64,000 nt of DNA, taken from positions 806,001 to 870,000 of the forward strand of contig NZ_CAAHFG010000002.1 of the NCBI RefSeq assembly GCF_900890425.1, written 5' to 3'. The stretch is from Pontiella desulfatans (GTDB lineage Bacteria > Verrucomicrobiota > Kiritimatiellia > Kiritimatiellales > Pontiellaceae). The position numbers and the translations under genes are program-made. A model generated the notes under the pieces. That model saw only the letters and a list, made by a program, of their open reading frames with translations. It made no database searches and was not told the origin of the DNA. Of the stretch, positions 1 to 9,105 are shown piece after piece (position 1 is the stretch's first letter; each line of letters starts with the position of its first letter).

Positions 1-2154
1 CAGCGATTGGATGACGGCGGCCGGCCCGTGCGTGTCGGCGCCGTGCGATGGCGAGGTGCCGTCGGAGATGGACTTTCCGGCCAGTCGCCCGTTCGGTGTT
101 GCGCCCATCACCTTGCCGAAATAGATGTGGCAGGTGGTGGAGAGCATGTTGAGGTGGAACTTCCCGCCTTTGGTGTTGGGTTGTCCTTCGATCAAGCCCA
201 GCAGGTCGTTGTAGACCTTCAGGGCAATGCCGTCGGCTTCGTCGTCGTCGTTGCCGAAGAACGGGGTGCGGTTGAGGATCGTCTGGCGCATCACCTCGTT
301 GCCCTCGAAATTTTTCGCGACGGCATCGAGCAGGGCGTCCATTGCGTAGCGCTTGTCCTCGAAGACGTGCTTTTTGATGGCCGCGAGCGAATCGGTCACG
401 GTGCCGAGGCCGGTGCACTGGATATAGTTGGTGTTGTAGCGCGGCCCGGCATCGTAGTAGTCGCGCCCCTTGGCGATGCAATCCTCGATGACGACGGAGA
501 GGAACGGTGCCGGGGCATACTTTGCAAACATGCGGTCAATATAGTTGGAGACGCGGATTTTCTGGTCGATCACGAACGAGAGCTGCTTGTGGAAGGCTTC
601 GTAGAGTTCCTCGTAGTTCTTGAAGTCGCGCGGGTCGCCGGTCTGGATTCCGCAGCGCTTTCCGGTGCACGGATCCATCCCGTTGTTCAGGGTGACTTCC
701 AGGATTTTCGGTACGTTAAGGTAGCCGGTTAGGACATAGGCCTCCTTGCCGAATGCGCCGACTTCGATGCACCCGGAGCAGCCGCCTTCGCGGGCGTCGT
801 GCAGCGATTTTCCCTGGCGCATCAGTTCCATGATGTAGGTATCGGCATTGAAGACGGAAGGATAGCCGTGGCCCTGGCGGATGACGCGCGCGGCCGCCTT
901 GAGAAACTGTTCCGGCGTTTTGGTGCTGATGTGAACGGAGTTGCCCGGCTGCAGGATGTGGAGCTCTTCCACGATTTCGAGCATGATGTACGACACTTCG
1001 CTCACGGCGTTGCCGCCGTTGCGGTCGACGCCGCCTATGTTGAGGTTGGTGAAGTCGTTGTAGGTGCCGCTTTCGCGGGCGGTGATGCCGACCTTGGGCG
1101 GGGCGGTGTGGTTGTTCACCTTGATCCAGAAGCAGGAGAGCAGTTCCTTGGCCTGGTCGCGCGTTAGCGTGCCGGCGGCGGTTTCCGCGTTGTAGAACGG
1201 GGCGAGGTGCTGGTCGAAGTGGCCCGGGTTCATGGCATCCCATCCGTTGAGTTCGGTGATGGTGCCGAGATGGACGAACCAATACATCTGGATCGCTTCG
1301 TGGAACGTGCGCGGCGCGTTGGCCGGAACACGGCGGCACACCTCCGCCATCTTCCTGAGCTCGGCGGCGCGCTGCGGGTTCTTTTCGGTGAGGGCCCTCT
1401 GTTCGGCGAGCTCCGCATGGCGGTTCGCGAAGACGATTGCGGCATCGCAGGCGATGGCCATGGCCTTGAGTTCCTCGGCCTTGTCGGTCGCATCGGGGTC
1501 GGCCAGGTAGTCGAGGCGGTCGAGATGCGCTTCGATCTGTTTCTTGAAATCGAGCATGCCCATCCGATAGATTTTGCCGTCGAGGCTGGTGTGGCCGGGG
1601 GCGCGCTGCTCCATGAATTCGGTGAAGAGGCCCGCTTCGTAGGCCGCCTGCCACTCCGGCGGAACGTGGCTGAAGATGCGTTCGCGAACGGTGCGGCCTT
1701 TCCAGTAGGGGATGACTTCGCGCTCGTAGGTGTCGATATCCTCCTGGGAGATGGTGTAGCGCTGTTGCTCGCGTGTGTTGAGGACTTGGAAATCCTCGAC
1801 GGAATGGCAGGTCAGCTCCGGGAAGGTGGGTACGGCCTTGGGGGCCGGGCCGCGTTCGCCGACGATCAGTTCGTCGTCGCCGAGATAGATGGTGTGGTTG
1901 CGGCAGATTTCCAGGTAGGTCAGGGCGCGCATGACCGGGATGGAGTGCTTGCCGAGGTTTTCCTGGTAGAACCGCGTTTCGATCAGGGCGCGCTCGATGG
2001 AGAGGGACGGCTGCGTTTCGAACGTCTGCCGGCGCAGGCGCTGGACGCGTTCGTTCATGCCCGGGCCGATGGCGACCGGATCCGTGTTGTTGTAGAAGTT
2101 GCCTTCCGCCGCGGCCGGGCGTTCTGGATGGTTCAGCTGGGTTGTGTTGTGCAT
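1..2154 (-). CDS. Glycyl radical enzyme, PflD/HypD-like (3' end outside window)
   Basis: The reading frame is open from an ATG at 2154 to the left edge: 718 codons are visible where relatives have about 770-830, so the C-terminal glycyl radical loop is missing. The active-site segment GCSGCIEVGAFGKEAY is clear, placing the thiyl cysteine at residue 462 and the general-base glutamate at 464. A Cys-x-Glu pair is typical of dehydratase-type glycyl radical enzymes (trans-4-hydroxyproline, glycerol or propanediol dehydratases) rather than true pyruvate formate-lyase, which has Cys-Cys. The 'FGKEAYVLTGYLNVPK' context resembles the PflD/hydroxyproline dehydratase branch as I remember it. The start lies 15 bp after the stop of the S9 peptidase, suggesting one transcript. 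The substrate is inferred, not proven. A radical-SAM activase would be needed and is not seen here. Confidence 0.85.
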   Translation of the reverse strand, partial: MHNTTQLNHPERPAAAEGNFYNNTDPVAIGPGMNERVQRLRRQTFETQPSLSIERALIETRFYQENLGKHSIPVMRALTYLEICRNHTIYLGDDELIVGERGPAPKAVPTFPELTCHSVEDFQVLNTREQQRYTISQEDIDTYEREVIPYWKGRTVRERIFSHVPPEWQAAYEAGLFTEFMEQRAPGHTSLDGKIYRMGMLDFKKQIEAHLDRLDYLADPDATDKAEELKAMAIACDAAIVFANRHAELAEQRALTEKNPQRAAELRKMAEVCRRVPANAPRTFHEAIQMYWFVHLGTITELNGWDAMNPGHFDQHLAPFYNAETAAGTLTRDQAKELLSCFWIKVNNHTAPPKVGITARESGTYNDFTNLNIGGVDRNGGNAVSEVSYIMLEIVEELHILQPGNSVHISTKTPEQFLKAAARVIRQGHGYPSVFNADTYIMELMRQGKSLHDAREGGCSGCIEVGAFGKEAYVLTGYLNVPKILEVTLNNGMDPCTGKRCGIQTGDPRDFKNYEELYEAFHKQLSFVIDQKIRVSNYIDRMFAKYAPAPFLSVVIEDCIAKGRDYYDAGPRYNTNYIQCTGLGTVTDSLAAIKKHVFEDKRYAMDALLDAVAKNFEGNEVMRQTILNRTPFFGNDDDEADGIALKVYNDLLGLIEGQPNTKGGKFHLNMLSTTCHIYFGKVMGATPNGRLAGKSISDGTSPSHGADTHGPAAVIQSL

Positions 2155-2169
2155 ACAATCGTCCCGGGG

Positions 2170-4599
2170 TTATAGGCTTTCCTTGTTCAGCAGGTGGCGC
2201 ACGAAAAAGGCCCGGCGCCGGTGCTGGCCGTAGGGGGTGTCCAGCACGCAGTGCCCCCCGTTGGGGGCGGCATAGAGTTCGAAATCCTTGCCGGCCTGAA
2301 TGAGGGCATCAACCACCTGCATGGTGGAGGAGGGATCGACATTGGAGTCGAGCATGCCGACGGCGAGCAACAGCTTGCCGTTCAGTTTGTGGGCATCGAC
2401 CAGGTTGGAGCTTTTGCCGTAGCTTTCGTCGACGGGCCATCCCATCCAGGCTTCGTTCCACCAAAGCTTGTCCATCCGGTTGTCGTGGCAACCGCAGTCG
2501 GCGATGGCCACCTGGTAGAAGTCGGCGTGGTCGAGCACGGCGCGCATGGCGTTTTGTCCGCCGGCGGAACCGCCATGGATGCCCACCCGTGCAATATCCA
2601 TGCAGGGATGTTTTTGGGCGGCGGCCTTGATCCATGCGATGCGGTCGGGGAAGCCGGCATCCTTGATGTTTTTCCAGCAGACGTCGTGGAATTCCTTGGA
2701 GCGCCAGTTGGTGCCCATGCCATCGATCTGAACCACAATGAACCCGAGTTCCGCGAGTCCCTGCTGTTTGCTGTAGGGTTTGAAGGCCTTCTGGGTGAAA
2801 AAGCCGTGGGGCCCCGCATAGATGGATTCAATGACCGGATAGTTTTTCTTCGGGTCGAAATGGCTTGGGCGGTAGATTACGCCATGGATATCCGTTTTGC
2901 CATCGCGTCCCTTGGCAACGAACGGTTCCGGTAGGTGGGGGTGGATGCCCAGGAGCCTTGAAGCATCGGCCTTACCGAGGTCTGCGATTTTCTGGCCATC
3001 GGACGAACGGCGGAGCTCATGCACCGGCGGTTGATCGGCCCGCGACCAGGAGTCGGTGTAAAACCTCCGGTCCTTGGAGAAATGGACGGAATGGGTACCG
3101 TTGCCCTCGGTGAGCAGGACGAGTCCGGTTCCATCGAAATTGATTCGGGCGAAGTGGGAATAGTAGGGGTCCTGCCCCGGGAGGTGGCCGGCGAGCTCGA
3201 ACCAGACCTGCCGTTTTTCTTCGTCCACCTGCTCGATGCCGCGAACCACCCAGTGGCCGGAGGTGATCGGTTTGATCGATCCATTCCTGCGGTTGACGAG
3301 ATAGAGGTGGTTCCATCCGCTGCGTTCCGACATCCAGATCGTTTCGTCGGTTTCGTCGAGATGGTGGATGAGGGTTTTCTGGCTGTAGTCGATGAAGGTC
3401 GGGCTTTTTTCCTCGATGACCGTCGCGATTTTTCCGGTGGCGGCCTGGAGCGCCAGGAGGCGAAGGGTTTGGTGGCCGCGCTCGTTATAGAGGAAGAAGA
3501 GGCGGTCGCCCTCGGGCGTCCAGTGGAATTCCTTGATGTGGAACGGATGGGCATGGAGCGAATCGTCCAGCGGGATTTCCCGGCCCGCTTCCAAATCGAA
3601 AAGGTGGGGTTTCCTGATATCGAGGATGTCGCCGGGTTTCGCATAGGAAATGGTTTGGGTTTTCGGTTGAAGCTGGTCGCTCGGGGCCGCGCAGACGAGA
3701 TCGATGGTGCGCCGGGTTCCGGCCTTCTCCTTCGAAACAACGAGGTGCCGGCCGTTCGGCGACCAGCGCATGGGGCCGACGTAGTTCCAGTCCTTGGAGC
3801 CATCGGTGGTGAGCTGGAGCTCCTTTCCGGTCTCGTTGTTTTTGACAAAAAGGTTGTGGTCCCTGATTTCCGCCGACCATTTTGCGGGGGGCGTGTTGGG
3901 TGTCTTTGCCGGTCGCTTGCCGTTGTCTCGTTTTACGGGTTTGGCGCTCAGGAATGCAATGGCGGGTTGTTTTGCCGCGGTGTAGGCGAGGCCGCCTGCG
4001 GTAAACACATGGCCGGCATAGGTGTTTTGCACATGGGTTTCGCCCGGCTTGAGGGTGGCGTATTTCCTGCGGGTCCCCGAGGGGGCGATCCATTCGATCG
4101 CGTGCGTCTCCTCGGTGTCGTTGATGAAGTGGAGTTTGGTGCCGCCGTTTCCCTTGCCGCTGCGGGTGTTGGGGCCGACGGGTTTGGGTTGGAGGGCGAA
4201 CGGATTGTCCGCAGGTTCAACCACGGATAGATCCTGGCCGGATGCGCTGATGGTCCGGATCTGTTTTCCGGCCACGGCCAGGCAGACGAAGCCGCCTGTT
4301 TCCGTGATGGTGAAATGGGGGATGACGGGGGGCTTGCCGTCAAAAAACCGCGCAAGCGATTCCGGCGCGATGGCTTCTTTTTTTTGGCCGGTCGCCGTGG
4401 AGACTTCCCAAACGGTGCCGCCGGATTGGTGGAACAGCGCGGAATCATCCGGATTCCAGACCGGCGAGAGGGTGGCGTTTTCGACCGCTCCGGACATCTT
4501 GTTCTTCAACGCGCGTACCGCCGCATCGTCCACCGTGGCGAAGGCCGCGGTGGCGATGGAAAGGACAGCGAAAAGAAATGGATGATATTGTACACACAT
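2170..4599 (-). CDS. S9-family prolyl oligopeptidase / dipeptidyl peptidase IV-like, secreted
   Basis: An 809-residue protein with a hydrophobic N-terminus ending near FATVD (signal peptide), a beta-propeller-like central region (DPPIV_N type) and a C-terminal alpha/beta hydrolase domain. The catalytic triad can be placed: Ser678 in GIHGGSAGGQ, Asp751 in GMLDSNVDP and His783 in NGGHCVLD. Family members cleave peptide bonds after proline or alanine and release dipeptides from oligopeptides in the periplasm. The nucleophile loop has His-Gly-Gly-Ser rather than the commoner Gly-Trp-Ser. The glycyl radical enzyme gene follows after 15 bp, so the two may be co-transcribed; the GntR gene at 4708 diverges. 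No good ribosome-binding site precedes the start, but no other Met lies before the signal peptide. Confidence 0.88.
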   Translation of the reverse strand: MCVQYHPFLFAVLSIATAAFATVDDAAVRALKNKMSGAVENATLSPVWNPDDSALFHQSGGTVWEVSTATGQKKEAIAPESLARFFDGKPPVIPHFTITETGGFVCLAVAGKQIRTISASGQDLSVVEPADNPFALQPKPVGPNTRSGKGNGGTKLHFINDTEETHAIEWIAPSGTRRKYATLKPGETHVQNTYAGHVFTAGGLAYTAAKQPAIAFLSAKPVKRDNGKRPAKTPNTPPAKWSAEIRDHNLFVKNNETGKELQLTTDGSKDWNYVGPMRWSPNGRHLVVSKEKAGTRRTIDLVCAAPSDQLQPKTQTISYAKPGDILDIRKPHLFDLEAGREIPLDDSLHAHPFHIKEFHWTPEGDRLFFLYNERGHQTLRLLALQAATGKIATVIEEKSPTFIDYSQKTLIHHLDETDETIWMSERSGWNHLYLVNRRNGSIKPITSGHWVVRGIEQVDEEKRQVWFELAGHLPGQDPYYSHFARINFDGTGLVLLTEGNGTHSVHFSKDRRFYTDSWSRADQPPVHELRRSSDGQKIADLGKADASRLLGIHPHLPEPFVAKGRDGKTDIHGVIYRPSHFDPKKNYPVIESIYAGPHGFFTQKAFKPYSKQQGLAELGFIVVQIDGMGTNWRSKEFHDVCWKNIKDAGFPDRIAWIKAAAQKHPCMDIARVGIHGGSAGGQNAMRAVLDHADFYQVAIADCGCHDNRMDKLWWNEAWMGWPVDESYGKSSNLVDAHKLNGKLLLAVGMLDSNVDPSSTMQVVDALIQAGKDFELYAAPNGGHCVLDTPYGQHRRRAFFVRHLLNKESL

Positions 4600-4707
4600 G
4601 CGGGAGGAGCTTTAGAACATGTTCCCCGGCGGGGCAAGCCATTTCGGGCCGGGCATTCACGGAACTTGAAATTGTGTCCCGACAGCGGTATGTATTCGCG
4701 CCGGGTT

Positions 4708-5586
4708 ATGAAACGGAATTTATCGCAACAGATTGAGTTGGAGCTGCGGGCCGCGGTGAACCGGGGAGGGCAACCGCCGTTCCGGCTGACCCTGCTCGCC
4801 CTGGCTGAACACTACGAAGTCAGCATCCAACCGGTCAGGATTGCCGTCGACCAGTTGCTCAAGGAGCAGTGGTTGTTGCGCAATACGCAAGGGCGCCTGA
4901 TTATGAATCCGGACAAAAAAGGGGCGTTGGCGGGGGCGTCGCCTTCGGCCAAGGCCCGGGCAAAGCCGGATATTGGCGCACGGCTTGAAGAAATCATCAT
5001 TCAACGCTCCCTGAAGGGGGAGGATGTCTTTTTGCGCGAGGAGGAGACGGCCGAACAGATGGGGGTTGGCCGGACGATCGTGCGGGCCGAGCTTACCCGC
5101 ATGCACGGGCGCGGCCTGGTGGAGCATGTGCCGCGCCGGGGTTGGCGCGTGGGCGGCTACAGCGAATCGCGCATGCTGGAATATCTCGAAATCCGGGAGA
5201 CGCTTGAGCTGAAGGCGTTGGAGCTTGCCCAGGAGCATCTGGAGGACAAGGTGCTGGAGCGGTTGCTGAAGCGGAATTCGCCGGATGCCAAGGGGAAACC
5301 CCGCATCGACGACAGCCTGCACGCCTATTTGATCAAGCGCTCGGGCAACCGTTTCATCATGGGATTCTTCGACCAGCATGGCGCATACCACGCCGCGTTG
5401 CTGAACTATGCCTCGCTGGCCGGCTCGTTCCTTGCGGAAATGTCGGAACAGCATCGGGATATTCTGCAGGCGCTGCTGGATCGGGATTTCGCCAAGGCCC
5501 GCCGCAACCTTCGCCGGCACATCCGTTCCCAGCGCCCGAACGTGGCCCATTTACTGAAACTGGCGGGGGTGGAAGCCAAGGCGTAA
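4708..5586 (+). CDS. GntR-family regulator with two winged-helix domains
   Basis: A 292-residue transcription factor. Residues about 1-70 resemble a first winged helix (ALAEHYEVSIQPVRIAVDQL), and residues about 90-150 form a second, more typical GntR head (EETAEQMGVGRTIVRAELTRM followed by a GLVEHVPRRGWRV wing). The remainder (YLEIRETLELKALELA and HRDILQALLDRDFAKARRNLRRHI) matches the helical FCD ligand-binding domain. An in-frame ATG at 4690 is an alternative start; neither has a strong ribosome-binding site. The gene diverges from the peptidase/glycyl-radical operon and so is a candidate regulator of it; FCD proteins usually bind small organic acids or amino acids. The tandem DNA-binding heads are unusual. 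Confidence 0.85.
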   Translation: MKRNLSQQIELELRAAVNRGGQPPFRLTLLALAEHYEVSIQPVRIAVDQLLKEQWLLRNTQGRLIMNPDKKGALAGASPSAKARAKPDIGARLEEIIIQRSLKGEDVFLREEETAEQMGVGRTIVRAELTRMHGRGLVEHVPRRGWRVGGYSESRMLEYLEIRETLELKALELAQEHLEDKVLERLLKRNSPDAKGKPRIDDSLHAYLIKRSGNRFIMGFFDQHGAYHAALLNYASLAGSFLAEMSEQHRDILQALLDRDFAKARRNLRRHIRSQRPNVAHLLKLAGVEAKA

Positions 5587-5657
5587 CCGAACGGACTGTT
5601 CCTCCGTTTGGCCTCCCGCTCCTGGGCTGAACTGCTCTGACGCAAAGCCGCTTTTGG

Positions 5658-5677
5658 GTTTCCATGATCCGGGAAAC
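5658..5677. promoter_or_regulatory. Inverted repeat before fni, possible operator
   Basis: The arms GTTTCC and GGAAAC are separated by 8 bases. The repeat sits between a weak -35-like TTGGGT (5654) and TTATAA (5679-5684), 20 bp before the fni start. The position fits a repressor site or a small hairpin; no regulator is assigned. Confidence 0.35.
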
Positions 5678-5697
5678 GTTATAAAGTCCTTCACATT

Positions 5698-6726
5698 ATG
5701 GAAGAAATAAACCAGCGAAAACGGGACCATATCAACATAGTCTCCGACGACCGGGCCATCGATCGTCGGAAGGCCTATTTCGATCGCATCCACCTGACGC
5801 ACCGCGCGCTACCGGAGCTGAACCTGGCGGACGTTGATCCATCCACCAAATTCCTGGGTAAGGATTTGGCGTTCCCGTTGCTGATTTCTTCGATGACGGG
5901 CGGCGCCGACGAAGAGTTGGTGAGGATCAACCGCAACCTGGCCATCGCCGCCGAGGCGGAGGGGGTTGCGCTGGCGGTCGGTTCGCAGCGGGTATTCCTT
6001 TCGGACGAGGCGGCGCGCGAAAGCTTCGAGCTGCGCGAGCATGCCCCCACCACGGTCTTGCTGGGCAACCTGGGAGCGGTGCAACTCAACTATGAACTGG
6101 GCTTCGCCGACTGCGAGGCCGCCGTGCAGGTGCTGGAGGCCGACGGTCTCTACCTCCACCTCAATCCGCTGCAGGAGGCCGTGCAACCGGAGGGCGATAC
6201 CGATTTCGGAGGACTCCGCAACAAGATCGCCGCGATTGTGCAGACGTTGAAAAAGCCCGTAATCATCAAGGAGGTCGGTGCGGGGATTTCGCCGGAGGAT
6301 GTGGAGCATCTGCTGGCCTCGGGCATCAAGCATATCGATGTCGCCGGAACCGGCGGCACCTCCTGGAGCATGGTGGAAAGCCGCCGGAGCGACGACCCGG
6401 CACTGGGCGAGCTGTTTGGCGACTGGGGAATCCCAACCCCGCTGGCCCTGCGGATGATGAAGCCCTACCGGCACGAGATGAACCTGATTGCCTCGGGCGG
6501 GATCCGCAACGGGATCGACATGGCCAAGAGCATGGTTCTCGGCGCTTCGCTGTGCGGCATGGCGCGGCCGTTCCTCGATCCGGCGCGGGAGTCGGCCGAT
6601 GCGGTACGGATTGTGCTTAGAAGAATTAAACGCGAATTTACAACGGCCATGTTCCTGCTGGGGGCTGGCGACCTTGACGGAATCAAGGATAGAGAGGAGC
6701 TCATCCTGGATGAACATTGGAATTGA
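5698..6726 (+). CDS. fni: Type II isopentenyl-diphosphate delta-isomerase
   Basis: A 342-residue FMN- and NAD(P)H-dependent enzyme that interconverts isopentenyl and dimethylallyl diphosphate in the cytosol. Family hallmarks are present: N-terminal QRKRDHINI, then FPLLISSMTGGA, the AVGSQR segment, LHLNPLQE, VIIKEVGAGIS and the FMN-phosphate region VAGTGGTSW with ASGGIRNG. The length fits the family (about 340-350). It overlaps the HMG-CoA synthase gene by 17 bp, so the two are translated from one message. It begins a mevalonate-pathway cluster. The ATG has little ribosome-binding site upstream. Confidence 0.95.
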   Translation: MEEINQRKRDHINIVSDDRAIDRRKAYFDRIHLTHRALPELNLADVDPSTKFLGKDLAFPLLISSMTGGADEELVRINRNLAIAAEAEGVALAVGSQRVFLSDEAARESFELREHAPTTVLLGNLGAVQLNYELGFADCEAAVQVLEADGLYLHLNPLQEAVQPEGDTDFGGLRNKIAAIVQTLKKPVIIKEVGAGISPEDVEHLLASGIKHIDVAGTGGTSWSMVESRRSDDPALGELFGDWGIPTPLALRMMKPYRHEMNLIASGGIRNGIDMAKSMVLGASLCGMARPFLDPARESADAVRIVLRRIKREFTTAMFLLGAGDLDGIKDREELILDEHWN

Positions 6727-7882
6727 TCGGCTAAGCTTCTATACGTCGCACTACTATGTCGACCTCAAGGAGCTCGCCCAGGCGCGCTCGGTCGACGCCG
6801 ATAAATACTATGTCGGCATCGGCCAGGAAAAGATGGCCATTCCATCGCCCGACGAAGATGTGGTGACCCTAGCGGCCAGCGCCGCCTATCCGCTGATGCA
6901 GGCGGGCGACCTGGCGGATGTCGAACTGTTGCTGTTTGCCACCGAAAGCGGGATCGACCAGTCGAAGGCGGCGGGCGTCTATGTCCACGGCCTGCTGGAA
7001 ATGGCGCCCCGCTGCCGATGCGTCGAGCTGAAACAGGCCTGCTACAGCGCCACGGCCGGCATCCAGCTCGCCATCGGGTTCGTGGCGCGCAATCCGACCA
7101 AGAAGGCGCTCGTGATTGCCTCCGACATTGCCCGCTATGAACTGGGCACCCCGGGCGAGGCGACGCAGGGCTGCGGCTCGGTCGCCATCCTGATCTCCGC
7201 TGACCCGCGCATCATGACCATCGATCCGGAGTGCGGCTACTACACCGAGGACGTGATGGATTTCTGGCGGCCGAACTACCGCTCCGAAGCACTGGTGGAC
7301 GGCAAATATTCCACCATGGTCTACATTCATGCGCTGGTCGAATCGTGGAAGCAGTATGCCGAACTGACCGGCCGTACGCTGGCCGACTTCGACCGCTTTT
7401 GCTACCACATCCCCTTCACCAAGATGGCCGAAAAGGCGCACCAGAAGCTTTGCCGCAAAACGAAGGTTGAGCTGGACAACCAGGCCATGCAGGCGCTGCT
7501 CGACGAATCGCTCCGCTACAGCCGGATCACGGGCAATTGCTATTCCGGCTCGATGTATGTTGGCCTCACCTCGCTGCTCGACCTCGCCGAAGAGGATCTG
7601 GCGGGCAAGCGCATCGGGCTCTATAGCTATGGGTCCGGCTGCGTCGGCGAGTTTTTCAGCGGGGTCATCCAGCCCGGATACCGCGCGGCGCTCTTTGCCG
7701 AACAGCACCGGAATTTGCTGGAGAACCGCACCGAACTGACGTATCAACAGTACGAAAATATTTTCAACTATGGCGTGCCGACCGATGGCGGGGACTATGT
7801 GTTCCCGCAATACAAGACCGGGGCTTTCCGGTTCTCGGGCATCAGTCAGCACAAGCGTGAATATGAATCGCTAGTGGAATGA
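6710..7882 (+). CDS. mvaS: Hydroxymethylglutaryl-CoA synthase
   Basis: A 390-residue thiolase-fold enzyme condensing acetyl-CoA with acetoacetyl-CoA to HMG-CoA, the entry step of the mevalonate pathway. The nucleophilic cysteine is Cys111 in KQACYSATAG, the position it has in characterised bacterial enzymes. Further support comes from NIGIDRLSFY at the N-terminus, YHIPFTKMAEKA and SYGSGCVGEFF near the C-terminus. The ATG at 6710 was chosen because an AGAGGAG ribosome-binding site precedes it; frame upstream of it belongs to fni, whose end it overlaps by 17 bp. Confidence 0.95.
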   Translation: MNIGIDRLSFYTSHYYVDLKELAQARSVDADKYYVGIGQEKMAIPSPDEDVVTLAASAAYPLMQAGDLADVELLLFATESGIDQSKAAGVYVHGLLEMAPRCRCVELKQACYSATAGIQLAIGFVARNPTKKALVIASDIARYELGTPGEATQGCGSVAILISADPRIMTIDPECGYYTEDVMDFWRPNYRSEALVDGKYSTMVYIHALVESWKQYAELTGRTLADFDRFCYHIPFTKMAEKAHQKLCRKTKVELDNQAMQALLDESLRYSRITGNCYSGSMYVGLTSLLDLAEEDLAGKRIGLYSYGSGCVGEFFSGVIQPGYRAALFAEQHRNLLENRTELTYQQYENIFNYGVPTDGGDYVFPQYKTGAFRFSGISQHKREYESLVE

Positions 7883-7994
7883 AGAATGAGGAATGTAGAG
7901 TGAAGAATGGTGGATCTCAGGCGGCGATGGCCTTTGTTATCAGCTGTCGGATACCGATAATTCTTCATTCTGAAATCTTAATTCTTAATTGATT
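7883..7994. repeat. Short-period inverted repeat between mvaS and mevalonate kinase
   Basis: The left part is built of GAATGAAGAATG-like words and the right part (about 7958-7991) of ATTCTTCATTC and TTAATTCTTAATT words, so the spacer can fold into an imperfect A+T-rich hairpin. It resembles in layout the repeat at 33927-34027. It looks like a small dispersed hairpin element rather than a promoter. It separates two genes that would otherwise be close in an operon. Confidence 0.5.
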
Positions 7995-8999
7995 ATGAAA
8001 GCAGTCGCCCCGGGAAAGTTGATTTTAAGCGGTGAGCATGCCGTGGTCTATGGCAAGCCTGCCATCGCCATGGCGATCGACCGCAATGCCGTTTTCGAGG
8101 TGACCCCGCAGGCCGGCAACCAGGTTTCGTTCGACCTCCCGGGCATCGCGCTCGGCGAATCCCACACCGTAAACGCCCTGCGCGACTTCAAGCGCCGGCT
8201 CGACCGCAAGTACCAGGAATTCGTCAATGGGCAGATTGGCATTGGCTATGTGCTTTCCGCGCCGGCCGACCTCTTCAAGTTTGCCTTCATCCACACCCTC
8301 GATGGACTCCATAGCAAGCTGGACTCCGGGTTGGTGATGAAACTGCGCTCCAGCATTCCGGTGGGCTGCGGCATGGGCTCGTCGGCCGCAACGGTACTCA
8401 GCGAAATCCGCGCAATGGGGCACTACCTGCGCGTCGATTTCAAGCCGGATTGGTATTACGAATATTCGCTCGAAACCGAAAAGCTCCAGCATGGAAGGCC
8501 GAGCGGGGTCGATTCCTATATCTCCCTCCACGGAGGCTGCGCCCGCTTCCAGAACGGAGAGGCCGTCCCGATGTCGTTGCCGCGAACGAAAATGTTCATG
8601 GTGCAAACCGGTATTCCCGAATCCACCACGGGCGAGTGCGTAATGGAAGTGGAGCGCAATTTCCGCAACAGCGAAATCTGGGGCGAGTTCGAGGCCGTCA
8701 CCAATGCGTTCGAAGAGGCCATCCGCGCCAACGACGAGCAGAAAATCCATTGGCTGGTGCGCGAAAACAACCGGCTACTTTCGGCCATCGGCGTCGTTCC
8801 CGAAATCGTCCAGCGCTTCATTGCCGAGGTTGAGCAATGGGGCGGTTCCGCCAAGGTGTGCGGCGCCGGTTCCGTGAGCGGCAGCAAGGGCGGCATCGTC
8901 CTCGTCTTCGCCGAGCGCCAGCCCAGCGAACTCTGCGCGAAATACGGCTATACCGTCTCGCCCGTCCGCGGCGATCCCCTTGGAACGCGTATCGTTTGA
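7995..8999 (+). CDS. mvk: Mevalonate kinase (GHMP kinase family)
   Basis: A 334-residue cytosolic GHMP kinase. Motif 1 is APGKLILSGEHAVVYGKPA, motif 2 the ATP-binding loop SSIPVGCGMGSSAAT, and HGRPSGVDSYISLHGG is the segment carrying the catalytic aspartate seen in mevalonate kinases and diphosphomevalonate decarboxylases; motif 3 is KVCGAGSVSGSKGG. Mevalonate phosphorylation is the likely reaction given its place after mvaS. The ATG at 7995 fits alignment to the family; a TTG six bases earlier is less likely. Confidence 0.85.
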   Translation: MKAVAPGKLILSGEHAVVYGKPAIAMAIDRNAVFEVTPQAGNQVSFDLPGIALGESHTVNALRDFKRRLDRKYQEFVNGQIGIGYVLSAPADLFKFAFIHTLDGLHSKLDSGLVMKLRSSIPVGCGMGSSAATVLSEIRAMGHYLRVDFKPDWYYEYSLETEKLQHGRPSGVDSYISLHGGCARFQNGEAVPMSLPRTKMFMVQTGIPESTTGECVMEVERNFRNSEIWGEFEAVTNAFEEAIRANDEQKIHWLVRENNRLLSAIGVVPEIVQRFIAEVEQWGGSAKVCGAGSVSGSKGGIVLVFAERQPSELCAKYGYTVSPVRGDPLGTRIV

Positions 9000-9105
9000 C
9001 GTTTATCCGTTGGAGGTTGGGTTTGGGTGGAAAACTAAAGCTAAGTAAATCGGTGATAATCGAAGAACTGGCCAATCGACACAAAGATCAAAGGACCGAC
9101 CCCTA

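Noticed and set aside
716-2158. Long minus-strand frame of 480 codons
   Set aside because: It is a shadow of the glycyl radical enzyme gene; its translation is Arg/Pro-rich and has no motifs, while the neighbouring frame carries the active-site segment.
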